Assembly (NCBI GenBank): GCA_958510825.1
Contig: OY294051.1
Coordinates: forward strand, 31,437,667-31,501,666
Length of the DNA: 64,000 nucleotides
Direction of reading: 5' to 3'
From: Brachypterus glaber
Lineage: Eukaryota; Arthropoda; Insecta; Coleoptera; Kateretidae
Shown: in pieces, positions 23,646 through 33,700 of the stretch
Layout: each line of letters starts with the position of its first letter
Position numbering within the stretch: the stretch's first letter is position 1
The notes under the pieces: generated by a model
Seen by the model: the letters and a program-made list of their open reading frames with translations, nothing else
What the model was told of the DNA's origin: nothing
Databases searched by the model: none
Translations under genes and position numbers: made by a program

Positions 23646-24439
23646 ATTAGTATTACTGTATCAACAAGTGAATATTAACTAAACTTGGTGTGATTCCATA
23701 TAAGCTTATATGGAACCCCACCAAGTTTAGTTTGGACTTTAATAATTCACACATTTGTGCCCCATTATTTCGAGTAAACCGATTTTCGATTGAATCACCA
23801 TTGTATTAAGCATAAAAAACCTTCCTAATCGAGTCATAAAGAAAATCTCTACAGTGTAACGTTTAAGGCGGTGCGATGAATTAGCTATAAGTCGTAAAAA
23901 AAATATATGACACAAAAAATGTTGGAGATTTGGTCCTCTTTATTTTCATATCAAAAGTTTTTTGTTCTAGGATGCACCGATCTTGAGATATTTTAAAAAG
24001 TCTGTTTTTTGTGAAAAATAAGTTAAAAAAATGACAGTTCCAAATCGAGTTCAATGTCGCAAAATTATTTATTTGCGGCCTTAAACCCTACCTAATAAAC
24101 CAAAAATCTAAACTCCCTGAATTATTTCCAGGTAAAGCCTCTTTTATTAACTTAAAGACTGGACTATAACTGGAAATACGCCGGGTACTGATAATAAAGC
24201 TAAATTAATGGCGTCATTATACGTGATTTATAAGCTGGAGAAAATCTAGTTAAACCTAAATTCTCAAAATTTTGTATATAATTTTGCTAGAATAGTATCC
24301 TTGGCCTAAAATCTAATTAAAATATAGGTCGTGCGGAAACAGAGTTCTAAGAATACTGGGTGATTCCAGAGACGAATGTGACACACTATTTTTGAGCGTA
24401 GTTCTAACATTGACAAGCCAGGATGCTAGAAAAACCGAC
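23646..24439. other. Intronic DNA with one short dyad
   Basis: A dyad at about 23675-23735 pairs CTAAACTTGGTG...CCATATAAGC with its complement. Nothing else is recognised. Confidence 0.4.
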
Positions 24440-24692
24440 TGGGAGGTTATGGCTTCGTGGGCTAGCGCGTCGACATGCCGGCTAGCGTGAGTTTGATTCT
24501 CGCTGGCGCCAGTTTGCCTTTTTCAGCTAATTAATAATAGAAATTTGGCGAAGGCGATGAGTGATGCGAACCCTTCCTGTAAACTGGTTCGAAAGTCAGT
24601 TAAAGCCGGTGGTTCCCTGTCTTACTAGCCCACACAAGTCCTGGACATAGAGGATGCTTAATTAAATAGAATAGTACGAGGTTAAACAAACC
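24440..24692 (+). mobile_element. tRNA-derived SINE
   Basis: A box-A-like TGGCTTCGTGG (24450-24460) and a box-B-like GTTTGATTCTC (24491-24501) lie 30 bp apart, as in tRNA-derived SINE heads. A unique body with GGTTCGAAAGTCAGTTAAAG, CCGGTGGTTCCCTG and CACAAGTCCTGGACATAGAG follows, and the tail is TTAATTAAATAGAATAG. Transcription would be by RNA polymerase III. A truncated inverted copy at 57132-57250 confirms that the body is mobile. The clover-leaf is too diverged for a working tRNA. Confidence 0.75.
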
Positions 24693-24882
24693 TGCCCTCC
24701 TTAGTTAAAAAGTCCCAACTAACATTGCTATTTTCCCTAAATATTTCCCTGACTTTCCTGTTTTCCCTGACTGGTGAGAATCCTGGAGAATCCTGGAATT
24801 AGATTAATATGGCATCGAACAACCGGTATATGCAGATAAGCCAAAAATGGCAAAAATTTTAGGACATTTTAACTAAGGAGGG

Positions 24883-24922
24883 CAGAAATAAACAAATAAA
24901 CAAACAAACAAACGAACAAATG
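24883..24922 (+). repeat. Simple repeat (AAAC)n
   Basis: AAATAAACAAATAAACAAAC and further AAAC units run for about 40 bp. Confidence 0.7.
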
Positions 24923-25734
24923 CACGTGCTCCATATTTATGCACTTATTATCTCGTCGAATTTTTCGATTTTTGTTCATCAGTTACCTAGCCTTATTTTA
25001 GAGAGGAAATAAAATCTAAGAAAAAATCCAAACCCCTGAAAACCTCAAGTTTCAAGTTTGGTTTTGGTCTCCAGATCAGTATGACCTGTATGCCTCTAGA
25101 CGGAGGTACAATAAAAAAATCGTTTTTTTTTTAGAATATGTAGACCTTAAGAGAATGTAGTATATTAAAGTATTAGTTTCATAACACCCGTTTTTAGCGC
25201 ACGACTACAAGTTAAGAAAACGAGCCGCTTGCGCCGAGTTTTCTAAAGTACTAGTGCGCTAAAAACGTGTTATGAAATGAGCTTTATACTATTTTTTTCT
25301 CTAAAATTAAAAAAAAAACTTTTTGGGTTGGCATTACAATTTTCGCATATTTGAAAGTCATAGAACAAACGATATTTTGATATATTTTATAGTTAGCTCT
25401 TCTCTTTTTCACTGCAAGTAACCAAGCCACAATTTTAACACGGTAAAAATTAAGTTAAAACACAATGTCGTAGAAAAATAAATTTAAAAGCGGACATTTG
25501 CACGGAAAACTCCAAGCGATTGTCTTTTGTCCTGTATAGTAAGTAAGTAAGTAAGTTTATTTCCTTTGAATACAGAATACAATAGTTTTAAGTACATAAA
25601 CCTATCTCAAATGTATTATAGGGTCGTCTAAAAAATAAATAAATTAATTAAAATATCACATACAATACAATAAATATAAAAAATAATTAAAACCGGTAAT
25701 AAAATCAACCTTCTAAGAATTCACCTAAAGAATA

Positions 25735-25877
25735 ATAAAAAATTGTTTACAACGGATTTTAAAATATTTTCGGCTTAAGAATTCAAAATTATTATTTAAT
25801 TCGATGAGTTTTCTATAGCATTTTGCTCCCATATATGACGGGTGACTATCACTGACGCATAGTCTATTGAAAGGTAA
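25735..25877 (-). pseudogene. Non-LTR reverse transcriptase C-terminal part, second piece
   Basis: In one frame on the minus strand it reads PLPFNRLCVSDSHPSYMGAK, then CYRKLIELNNNFEFLSRKYF and KIRCKQFFIIL, then stop. Jockey/CR1 proteins continue after HN..TR with L....L..S..SP.Y.G.K.YN.LP and a short helix, so this is the true end of the protein at 26288-26562, displaced by the MITE between them. Confidence 0.75.
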
Positions 25878-26287
25878 TGGAGCTCTCTAAAACTAGAATT
25901 ATGAAACAAAAGAAGTCTAGCCTATCACTATCTCATTTGTGCTACACTTTCCAGCCAACCAAATAAATACTGTATTTGTTTTTCATACAACAAATACAGT
26001 ATTTATTTGGTTGGCCGGAAAGTGTAGCACTGAGTGTCACGAACGAACATAGCTAAAGTGAATCTGTAGAATAAGATAATTCTACTAAAATTTAGATGGC
26101 GCCAGTAATTTCTTTAATAAAAATAACATAGTTACACTTTTCGCCCGGCCAAGTAAATATTGTATTTGTTATCAAAGAACAAATACAGAATTAGTTTGGT
26201 TGGGTGGAAGTGGGAGTGTATGTATGTCTTCTATCCTTTTTGGGTAGAACTTTTGTCCCTGTCTAATCTAACGGGAGAAATCGCCAT
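25878..26287. mobile_element. Double-hairpin MITE, copy 1 (inside a retrotransposon)
   Basis: It starts AATGGAGCTCTCT and ends with AGAAATCGCCATT. It contains a near-perfect hairpin at 25939-26030 (40-bp arms starting GTGCTACACTTTCCAGCCAA) and a second, weaker one at about 26132-26222 built on TTACACTTTTCGCCCGGCCA. A close copy lies at 54835-55251. It interrupts the retrotransposon reading frame. Confidence 0.75.
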
Positions 26288-26562
26288 TGCGGTTTGTTTT
26301 TTTGCCGAGTTAGATGATTGTGGCTATTAGTGACGTTTTCTACTCGATTGTTTTTAAAGTAAATTACCAAAGAGTATATGTATAGGGATGGTAGGGTCAT
26401 TATGCTGTAGTCTATAAAAACTGGTGCGCAGGAACTTCTATGTGTTATTCCGGACATACATAGTAAATTTTTTTTTTGTTGTATGAGAACATCCCCTGAC
26501 ATATGTTGTGCTCCCCAATATATTAAACCGTATGATAAGATCGATTGTACGAGCCCACCCAA
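26288..26562 (-). pseudogene. Non-LTR reverse transcriptase C-terminal part, first piece
   Basis: It reads LVQSILSYGLIYWGAQH, then QQKKNLLCMSGITHRSSCAP, TLPSLYIYSLVIYFKNN and SHNHLTRQKN. The order QS.L.YG...WG....., Q...L......R.SC.P, LPS.YIY.L..., HNH.TRQ is the classic Jockey/CR1 tail after the polymerase. The last residues of the open frame (about eight, from 26288 down to 26263) come from the inserted MITE. Confidence 0.85.
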
Positions 26563-26814
26563 AAGAAAAAAAGTACCATACCATACTAACTAACGCAAAA
26601 TGCGTGTGATTATGAGCTTATAAGAGTCGCAAAATAGAAAAAATACATTAGAATCTGCAAAACTTTTTTTTCGCCTTAACATAACTTAGTTCTCTCCCGA
26701 GGTCGCTTGAGCTGTAAGAAGCCTACGGGTAACACATCAGTTTGGTTTTACTTAATATTTTGTTTTTAAGTCTCATTCCATAAAATCTTTATTTATTTCT
26801 ACACAAAAAGTCCA

Positions 26815-27535
26815 AACGAAAATTTCGTTGTATTTTTAATACTGAATGTTATTTGTTAATACATATTTTTATATTTATCCCCACCATTGGTATTTAATAC
26901 TTTACTTGTGATATTAAATGCTGCAATGTGTGTATTGTATACAAAATGTTGTCATACTAACATAGAGACCGTGCTGGTACATTTGGATCCCCACGCAACA
27001 TGTGTTTATTAATACTGTAACATTTGGGAAATTATATCACAGTTATAGTTTAGTATACTTTAAGTTGTAGTTGTTCTGTTATTGGTCTAGTTTAAAGTAT
27101 GTTACAGTATTTAGTAAAATAACAATTGGTAAATAATACCAAAATTTTGATTAGTAATAATACATAGAAACTAAAAAAGGATATATTATTTTTTAAGTGT
27201 GTAATTGTGTGTGCCTGCAATCTAATCAAATTTTGCTATTATTTACCGATTGTTAATTTTTCTAAATACTGTAACATACCTTAAACTCGATCAGTAATAC
27301 AACCTAACTACAACAAGTATATATACTATAAGTGTGATATGCTTTACCAAATGTTACAGTAATTTTTACTATAACATGCTAGTATTAATAAACACATGTT
27401 GCGTGGGGATTCAAATGTACCAGCACGGTCTCTATGTTAGCATGACAACATTTTGTATACAATACACACATTGCAGTATTTAATATCACAAGTAAAGTAT
27501 TAAAATTAGAATGACATTTTCTGAGTGTATATAAA
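26815..27535. mobile_element. Palindromic element with CACTCAGAAAA-type end
   Basis: The arms of about 300 bp (26860-27165 and 27215-27505) include GCAATGTGTGTATTGTATAC, AACATAGAGACCGTGCTGGT and CCCCACGCAACATGTG. The right end is TTTTCTGAGTGT, close to the end of the MITEs at 22592 and 43055, so the families may share a transposase. A half copy is at 59143-59345. Confidence 0.65.
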
Positions 27536-27949
27536 AATATGATCATATTTCTTACAAAAATTGAATATTGAAAGGGAAATTGTATACTATGTATATGTAT
27601 ATCGAATTGAGATATTGGATATTACTTAAACATGGCCTACAAAGATTGGAGTCGTGAAAGTTTAGAAAAGTAATCAATTTACATAAATCAATTTTAAACT
27701 GAAATTTATGTGAAAATAAAATATCTAAACAATTCTTATAAATTATTTATCTACATTCTACTTAGTATTAATCGCACATTTGGGTTTATTAATGTTCACA
27801 TTACATCACTTATGCTTTTTGTAGATATTATGAAACCCGAATGTTTTTATTTCCATATTGACAGTAATTTTTAGATTTTTCAAAGCTTTGGGCTGTAAAA
27901 CTTTTATTCCCGTGCACTAAAAGCTTAAGTCGCAATCTAATTTCATAAT

Positions 27950-28715
27950 TTACACCGTAAAAAGTAAACTGAATATTCAATTACAAATGGATAAGAAATC
28001 GAAAGTTATTATCCTATACAGTTCTACTTTATTTTTTGTTAAAAACACGCAACATTTCATGTCCGTCCTTAAATATTAAAGAACGTGACTTTAGAACTAC
28101 AGTGTTTTTAACAAAAATTAAAGTACTTTTGTATAGGATCATAACTCATAACATCCTGTTCATTTGTAACTGAATATTTAGTTACAATGGATATGAAGTT
28201 ATGATCATATATAATAGTTATTTATGGTACTAGTGGGTAAAGTAAGATATTGCCCATGGCTGACGCCTCGCAGGTTAACTTTCGAGTGGGCAATATCGGT
28301 TTACCCATGAGTGCCATACAAGGTTTTATCCAATAAATAGCTTAGGGATTCATATTTTTATTAAAAATTTTAATGACATTTACAAGAAAATAATTTGACA
28401 AGTGACAGTTGAGTGGGTAAAATAAATAATTATCCAATCAATAAAGTAAAAGTCACGCGGGGGTTATTATTGAGTTTATCTATTTAAAATAAAGCTGGTA
28501 ATTGTATTATTATCTGTATGTATTGGATAAATGTACCTTCATTTTTGTTAAAAACACTATTGTTCTAAAGTCACGTATTTTAATATTTAAGGACATGAAA
28601 TGTTGCGTTTTTTTAACAAAAATTAAAGTACAATTTTATAGGATAATAACTTTCTATTTCCTATCAATTTGTAAGTAAATATTCAGTTTACTTTTTATAG
28701 TGTACAGGAAAATAT
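27950..28715. mobile_element. Palindromic element with GTAAAAAGTAAACTGAATATT arms, interrupted
   Basis: The left arm (27955-28170) and right arm (28540-28710) both hold TAAACTGAATATT, TTATTATCCTATA and TTTTTGTTAAAAACAC in mirror order. Each arm has a smaller internal hairpin around GTTAAAAACACGCAACATTT. The ATAGTTATTTATGG element at 28213-28532 sits between the arms. Confidence 0.6.
28213..28532 (+). mobile_element. ATAGTTATTTATGG family, copy 3, nested
   Basis: It is inserted in the middle of a palindromic element (27955-28708), whose two arms continue on either side. It retains the GGCTGACGCC hairpin tip. Confidence 0.65.
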
Positions 28716-29204
28716 TAAGACATTATGATGTTCAATATTATTAATTGTCGCTGATTAAGAAAACGTTTTTAGACTTTATTCGCAAAAGGAATATAGCCAT
28801 TACATTGATGTAGACTTGTGCGCCATCTATTGCTAGATGTAGGCAACTACTCATACCTCTCCTAGCCCGAAACTGTCAGTCTACCAATATCACTCTGAAC
28901 GATGATTAGAAAATTGATTGATGGAATAATAAATTAATTTTTCTTTGTTAGAGGATCTGCAGAATCACCCTAGTCTAAAATAACTTAAATTAAATCAGTA
29001 CCTTTTTTGGAGAAAGGCTTCAATTTTAACAATAGAACTGGTGTAAGGTTTAAACAAGTCAAATTAATCTTTTACATTGAAAGCATTATATTATTTCCCC
29101 AAACTTAATACTAACCATAAACTTAGAATAATTTATTAAAATAAATTACAAGGATATTTTCTGTATGTAAAATTTATTATAAATATCCCAGAAGACAATA
29201 ACTC
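28716..29204. other. Intronic DNA without recognised features
   Basis: I saw no credible coding frame, repeat arm or known element here. Confidence 0.35.
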
Positions 29205-30214
29205 TACACTGTAAAAACTGCATGTAAAATAATGAAAAAATACATGAATTTACATAGTACGGAATAGTAAATTTACTATTCTGGACTATGCATATTTCAT
29301 GAATTTATGTAAAAGGATGTAAAATAATGTAAAAGAATGTAAAAGAATGTAAAATAACGTAAAAAAATATATTTACATTGATTTACATATTTTGACATGA
29401 TTTTAAAATGTCGAGCTATGTTATTTTAAGACGCGCGTGCGCTTTGGACAATAACCAAGACAACGTCGCATCATGAGACGGACCGTTTAATATTGTTATT
29501 GTTAGAGAGATAGCGATGCATGCTGCTAGGTTAAAGTGTTAAAAGTGCAAAAAAAAGTAAATATTATTTATGTACGATAGTTAAATGCTTTATTTGTAGC
29601 CTAAAATTTACATTCATTATAAATTACGATCTTTATCAACCAATAGATCTTTAAAGATGTAAGCAGTTTATACTCGTATTAAGGGTGCAATCGTTTGGTT
29701 TATTAAACCCAATGAACTTTACGCTACGATATTTCAAAAAAGCTTTGACACAGAGACTTGTAATTTGGAACCAATGAACTTGAGGAGTGGGGGAACAGGA
29801 ATGGCGTCTGAACAAGTGGCTAATATGAATGGCAGCCATTAACCGCATTCTTTATTCTAGGGGGTTCAAATTTTTCACACTAGGTGGTGCGATTTGGTAA
29901 CTTTATAGGGAATTTTCATCTTGGTGCTTTCAGAGACCAACTTATCTCTGGTGCTTAAAGCACCGTGCTTTATTGACAATGAAGTTTTTAGGGTTATGTA
30001 CAATGTCAGTGGATTTAAAAACGGTATAAAAAAACATTTATTTCTCAAAAAAACATATTTCTATTTAAAAAAATTACAGAAATGTATAAAATTAAAAAAA
30101 TAATGACAGAATTAAAAAAATAACTAATAAAATAAAAAAAACAAGGTAGGTCATATATAATATTTTCTCAAACCTTCATTCTTATACATTTTGGTACTGG
30201 CGTGTAAATTGTCT

Positions 30215-30368
30215 TAATTAGGGTCACTCGATCAGTTTTTGCTTTGTCTAGTTGGTGTGTTAGTGTGTTTTGGTGTTTGGTCGATTTGGGCTTTTGATTT
30301 GAGGTGAAAACTTCCACAAACCCAAACGGCTAACCACCAAAACACTAGACAAAGTAACAACTGATCAA
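30215..30368. repeat. Imperfect hairpin
   Basis: GGTCACTCGATCAGTTTTTG and CTAGTTGGTG...TTTTGGTG pair with CACCAAAACACTAG and AACTGATCAAGTGAAC on the right. Confidence 0.5.
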
Positions 30369-30536
30369 GTGAACATAATCTTAATAATTTTATTACTTTT
30401 TTTGTTCAGTGTCAATTTTGATTAAATTCATAATTTAGTTATAAAGTAGCATTCACTGATCTAAAATTAAATGAATTTTATAAAGGGAGCTTCGAGTCAT
30501 AACTTCCAACCAGTCGAAACTCTAGCTCTGGGGCTA

Positions 30537-30682
30537 GGGAACGTTCAAGTATTACGTAACGCAAATTTAGATCATTTTGGACCTCCCCCCCCCCCTGTAA
30601 CGCTATTTTCCTATACCATTAACATGGGCGTAACACTCCAAAATGACCCCCCTACATAATACTTGAACGTTCCCCTAGTATT
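30537..30682. mobile_element. Small MITE with GGGAACGTTCAAGTATTACG ends
   Basis: It is 146 bp with inverted ends GGGAACGTTCAAGTATTACG, a C run and a G-poor centre. Partial copies lie at 18790-18890 and 22055-22095. The open frame 30471-30659 runs across it and is not credible. Confidence 0.65.
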
Positions 30683-31726
30683 CCAACCACTTGATTTTAA
30701 AAAGCTTTTAAGGTATATTTTGGTCAGAATTGTATTCTCCCCGTTTGAATGGGGACTATACCCCCGTTTAAATGGGGGCAAGGCATCAAAAACACCAAAC
30801 AGGCAAAAAAAACTGACCTACACCAAAGAGTTATAACTCTTTGGTAACCTATAGGTTACGTTATGTTTAATATCTATAGATATACAACAGTGCAAAATCG
30901 GTCGGAACTCCAGACACTCTATTGTATAAATACTTGTAATAAAATGTACATATAAAAATCTTATTTTTGAAATACACACTCTATTTTTTCAGGTTCGAAC
31001 TCTGGCTTTCTTCAGAAGTACTTTCTCTTTTCCAAAAACCATGTCATCATATTTAAAATGCCTTGAGCAAACAAATTTATTTTCAGAAAAAGTATACCTA
31101 CGTAGATTTGGGTATTTTAAAAATATTAAGCCATTGCTCCAACAATGCTTTATCTTTTGGAAACCCTGGCTATAAATTAAATCTCACTAAATTTGTGGTT
31201 TTATATACATATAAATGCAAAATGTACAAGTCAATATAATCCCAACTTACTTAAAAAATGAAACTTTCTCCAGATTTATTCTTTTTACACTGCGGCAGCC
31301 AATGACACAGCAAGACATAATTAGAAAAGTTTTTCTTGTATACTAATCACTCACTAAAAAACTATATATACACTTACACTACGGAAATTAATAAAAATAA
31401 AAAAACTACCATTTAAAAGTCTCAAAAATGCTCAAACATATAATAAATTATTCACAGATAAAGATATCAACATTTCAACCGCAAGTATTACCAGGAAAAA
31501 CTAGTACGATAACAGAGACTACAATTTCTGATGATAAAATTCCTTGTAAAGTTACCAAATCGCACCACCTAGTGTGAAAAATTTGAACCCCCTAGAATAA
31601 AGAATACGTTTAATGGCTGCCAACGTAGTGTCACTACTTATTTGTATTGGAATCCTGTTCCCCCACTCCTCAAGTTCATTGTTTGGAACAAACATTTTCA
31701 AATTTCAAGTCTCTATGTCAAAAAGT

Positions 31727-31965
31727 CCAAACCATTCTGGACTATGTAATTTTTAGCGTTCCGGTATATGCAAAATATTACCATTCTGGACTATGTAATT
31801 TTTACCGTTCCCGTCTATACAAAATATTAACATTATGGACTATGTAATTTTTACTGTTCCGGTCTATGCAAAACATTACCATTACGGACTATGTAATTTT
31901 TACCATCCCGGTCTATGGCAACATATTACCATTTACGTACTATGTAATTTAATGTAATTTATTTT
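31727..31965 (+). repeat. Tandem repeat, about 50 bp x 5, in the right arm
   Basis: The unit reads ATTACCATTCTGGACTATGT, AATTTTTACCGTTCCGGTCT, ATGCAAAAT, with about 5 to 15 per cent change between units. A related phrase (ATTCTGGACTATGCATA) occurs once in the left arm near 29278. It may be a set of transposase-binding sites; the regular spacing is the evidence. Confidence 0.7.
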
Positions 31966-32854
31966 TACCGTGTAGATTTCAGTGCACGAGAGTGCTTATT
32001 TTTTTTACAAGGCGGAGCCGAGTAAAAAAAAACACTTGAAGTGCACTGAAGTAGATTTGCGTCGAGGTGCGTATACTATATTTCCTACGACCTAGCACCT
32101 AAATATCCAACAAAACGCAAAATTTTTCTTAAAATTAATGTTATTAATTTGACGTTTTGTGTTTGACGTTCACGTGTTTTCTGACAGCAGATATGTAAAA
32201 TCAGCTGATTGTCTCTTTCCAGCTGCTGTCATGGCAACGGATGGGAAATAAGCACTAAGTACTAACTAAGTCGTAGGAAAAAATATATACCGGGTGTCTC
32301 AACTCTATTTACCCAGCGATTTTCTCGTAATCTAGAAGAGATAATCAAGTTCTGAGAAAACCATCTTAAATAAGACAACTTAAACTATATTTTAGCATAT
32401 ATTTGATACTTTCAGCTCTTGAAATGTGGGCAGGGGGGCTTAGAGGGACATTTTTTTAAATGGAAAGGGGGTCGTGTGATGCATCATTTTTAAGTTTATA
32501 AAATTTTTCATTTAACTATATATTTTTTATTTTTTTCAGCATTTTTTTTTGGGTTTAAAATAGGGTTGAAAATGGGTATTTTTGTCGAAATTTCTCTAAA
32601 AAATCAGCCAATTTGTTAAAAATTACTAATTTCATGATGAAACAACGTAAATTATAATTTTAAACTAATTTTAATTGACATAAATAAAAATTTACAAAAA
32701 AAAACTTAAAAAATCGCATTTTTTAGCAGAAAAAATTAAAAAATCAAAACCTTAAAAAAATTAAAAAACTAAATTAAATTGTTTGATATTTACAAATTTA
32801 AAAAATCTATATAAAACATTTTACTATTCCTTAAAACGACTTTTGTTTGATTAA

Positions 32855-32938
32855 CGCAGTCGTCCCTCCGAAGTGACTGATCGATTTCGTGCTTTTTAGC
32901 ACTCTTCAGAGCCACATATCGGTAGTAGGGACAACTAC
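32855..32938 (-). ncRNA. Type I hammerhead ribozyme, copy 1 (inverted)
   Basis: The complement is identical over 84 nt to 33181-33264. It reads on the minus strand, which is also the direction of transcription of the host gene. Confidence 0.8.
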
Positions 32939-33180
32939 GAAAATCAAATCCTTTCCATATATCTCTATATAGAGTTTAAAAATCGTTGTAAGGAAAAGCA
33001 AAAACAGCTAGCGACATCTACTGCTAAAAGCAGAGACTGGATAAACCTATCGACAGTCCAAAAAAGGAAGCAGTTTATCCAGTCTCTGCTTTTAGCAGTA
33101 GATGTCGCTAGCTGTTTTTGCTTTTCCTTACAACGATTTTTAAACTCTATATAGAGATATATGGAAAGGATTTGATTTTC

Positions 33181-33264
33181 GTAGTTGTCCCTACTACCGA
33201 TATGTGGCTCTGAAGAGTGCTAAAAAGCACGAAATCGATCAGTCACTTCGGAGGGACGACTGCG
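33181..33264 (+). ncRNA. Type I hammerhead ribozyme, copy 2
   Basis: Core CUGAAGA at 33210-33216; stem II GUGCU/AGCAC with an AAAA loop (33217-33230); GAA at 33231-33233; palindromic AUCGAU as stem III (33234-33239); cleavage-site C at 33240. Stem I pairs GUGGCU (33204-33209) with AGUCAC (33241-33246), then CCGA with UCGG, then 13 bp from 33180-33192 with 33252-33264. All invariant core bases are present. The 6-nt palindromic stem III suggests activity as a dimer, as in Penelope and retrozyme hammerheads. Confidence 0.8.
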
Positions 33265-33616
33265 TTAATCAAACAAAAGTCGTTTTAAGGAATAGTAAAA
33301 TGTTTTATATAGATTTTTTAAATTTGTAAATATCAAACAATTTAATTTAGTTTATTAATTCAGATACCACTGTAAAAGGTGACCTCCTAGCGTTTAGGAT
33401 TCAATTGGCAGCAATGTCCACCGTGGCATTGATTAATCTGCCCCCTATCGACAGCGTGCAATAGGTTCTTGAAACCAATAACTGCTTCCTTTTTTGGACT
33501 GTCGATAGGTTTATCCAGTCTCTGCTTTTAGCAGTAGATGTCGCTAGCTGTTTTTGCTTTCCCTTACAACGATTTTTAAACTCTATATAGAGATATATGG
33601 AAAGGATTTGATTTTC

Positions 33617-33700
33617 GTAGTTGTCCCTACTACCGATATGTGGCTCTGAAGAGTGCTAAAAAGCACGAAATCGATCAGTCACTTCGGAGGGACGACTGCG
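33617..33700 (+). ncRNA. Type I hammerhead ribozyme, copy 3
   Basis: It is identical over 84 nt to 33181-33264, with the predicted cleavage-site C at 33676. Cleavage at both direct copies would release a 436-nt RNA. Confidence 0.8.

Larger units (their letters stand above)
25538..26582 (-). mobile_element. Jockey/CR1-type non-LTR retrotransposon, 5'-truncated, with a MITE inside
   Basis: Its 3' end is a (TTAC)n tail at 25538-25560 (plus-strand GTAAGTAAGTAAGTAAG). Coding sequence occupies 26562-26288 and continues at 25877-25735 after an insertion of 410 bp. It is itself inserted in a copy of the AGTATATTAAAGTACTAG family, giving three nested layers. Confidence 0.75.
25143..26650 (+). mobile_element. 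AGTATATTAAAGTACTAG family, copy 3, split by a retrotransposon
   Basis: The left part (25143-25537) carries the hairpin end, the ATTTTGATATATTTTATAGT block and GCGATTGTCTTTTGTCC. The right part (about 26583-26650) resumes at ACGCAAAATGCGT and ends at GTCGCAAAATAGAAAAA, as in the intact copy at 12058-12515. The sequence between is a Jockey/CR1-type insertion. Confidence 0.65.
29205..31974. mobile_element. Large inverted-repeat element, 2.77 kb, with nested insertions
   Basis: The ends are TACACTGTAAAAA and, from the right, TACACGGTAAAAA. Inside, a 180-bp segment at about 29745-29930 is the complement of 31535-31720 (sharing TTGAACCCCCTAGAATAAAG and AATCGCACCACCTAG). The interior holds a hairpin at 30215-30368 and a small MITE at 30537-30682. 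Shorter related end sequences occur at 47150-47290. No transposase frame is visible; open frames at 29651, 29921, 30471 and 31647 are short and lie on repeats. Confidence 0.5.

Noticed and set aside
24440..24515. Possible working tRNA gene
   Set aside because: Boxes A and B are present but the clover-leaf is not intact and the sequence continues as a SINE body with a second copy elsewhere.
30580..30597. Runs of C or G as quadruplex sites
   Set aside because: Single uninterrupted runs do not give the four separated tracts needed; they are parts of MITE ends.
31727..31965. Regular 50-bp repeats resembling a CRISPR array
   Set aside because: There is no repeat-spacer alternation; the whole unit repeats with drift, in a eukaryotic intron.
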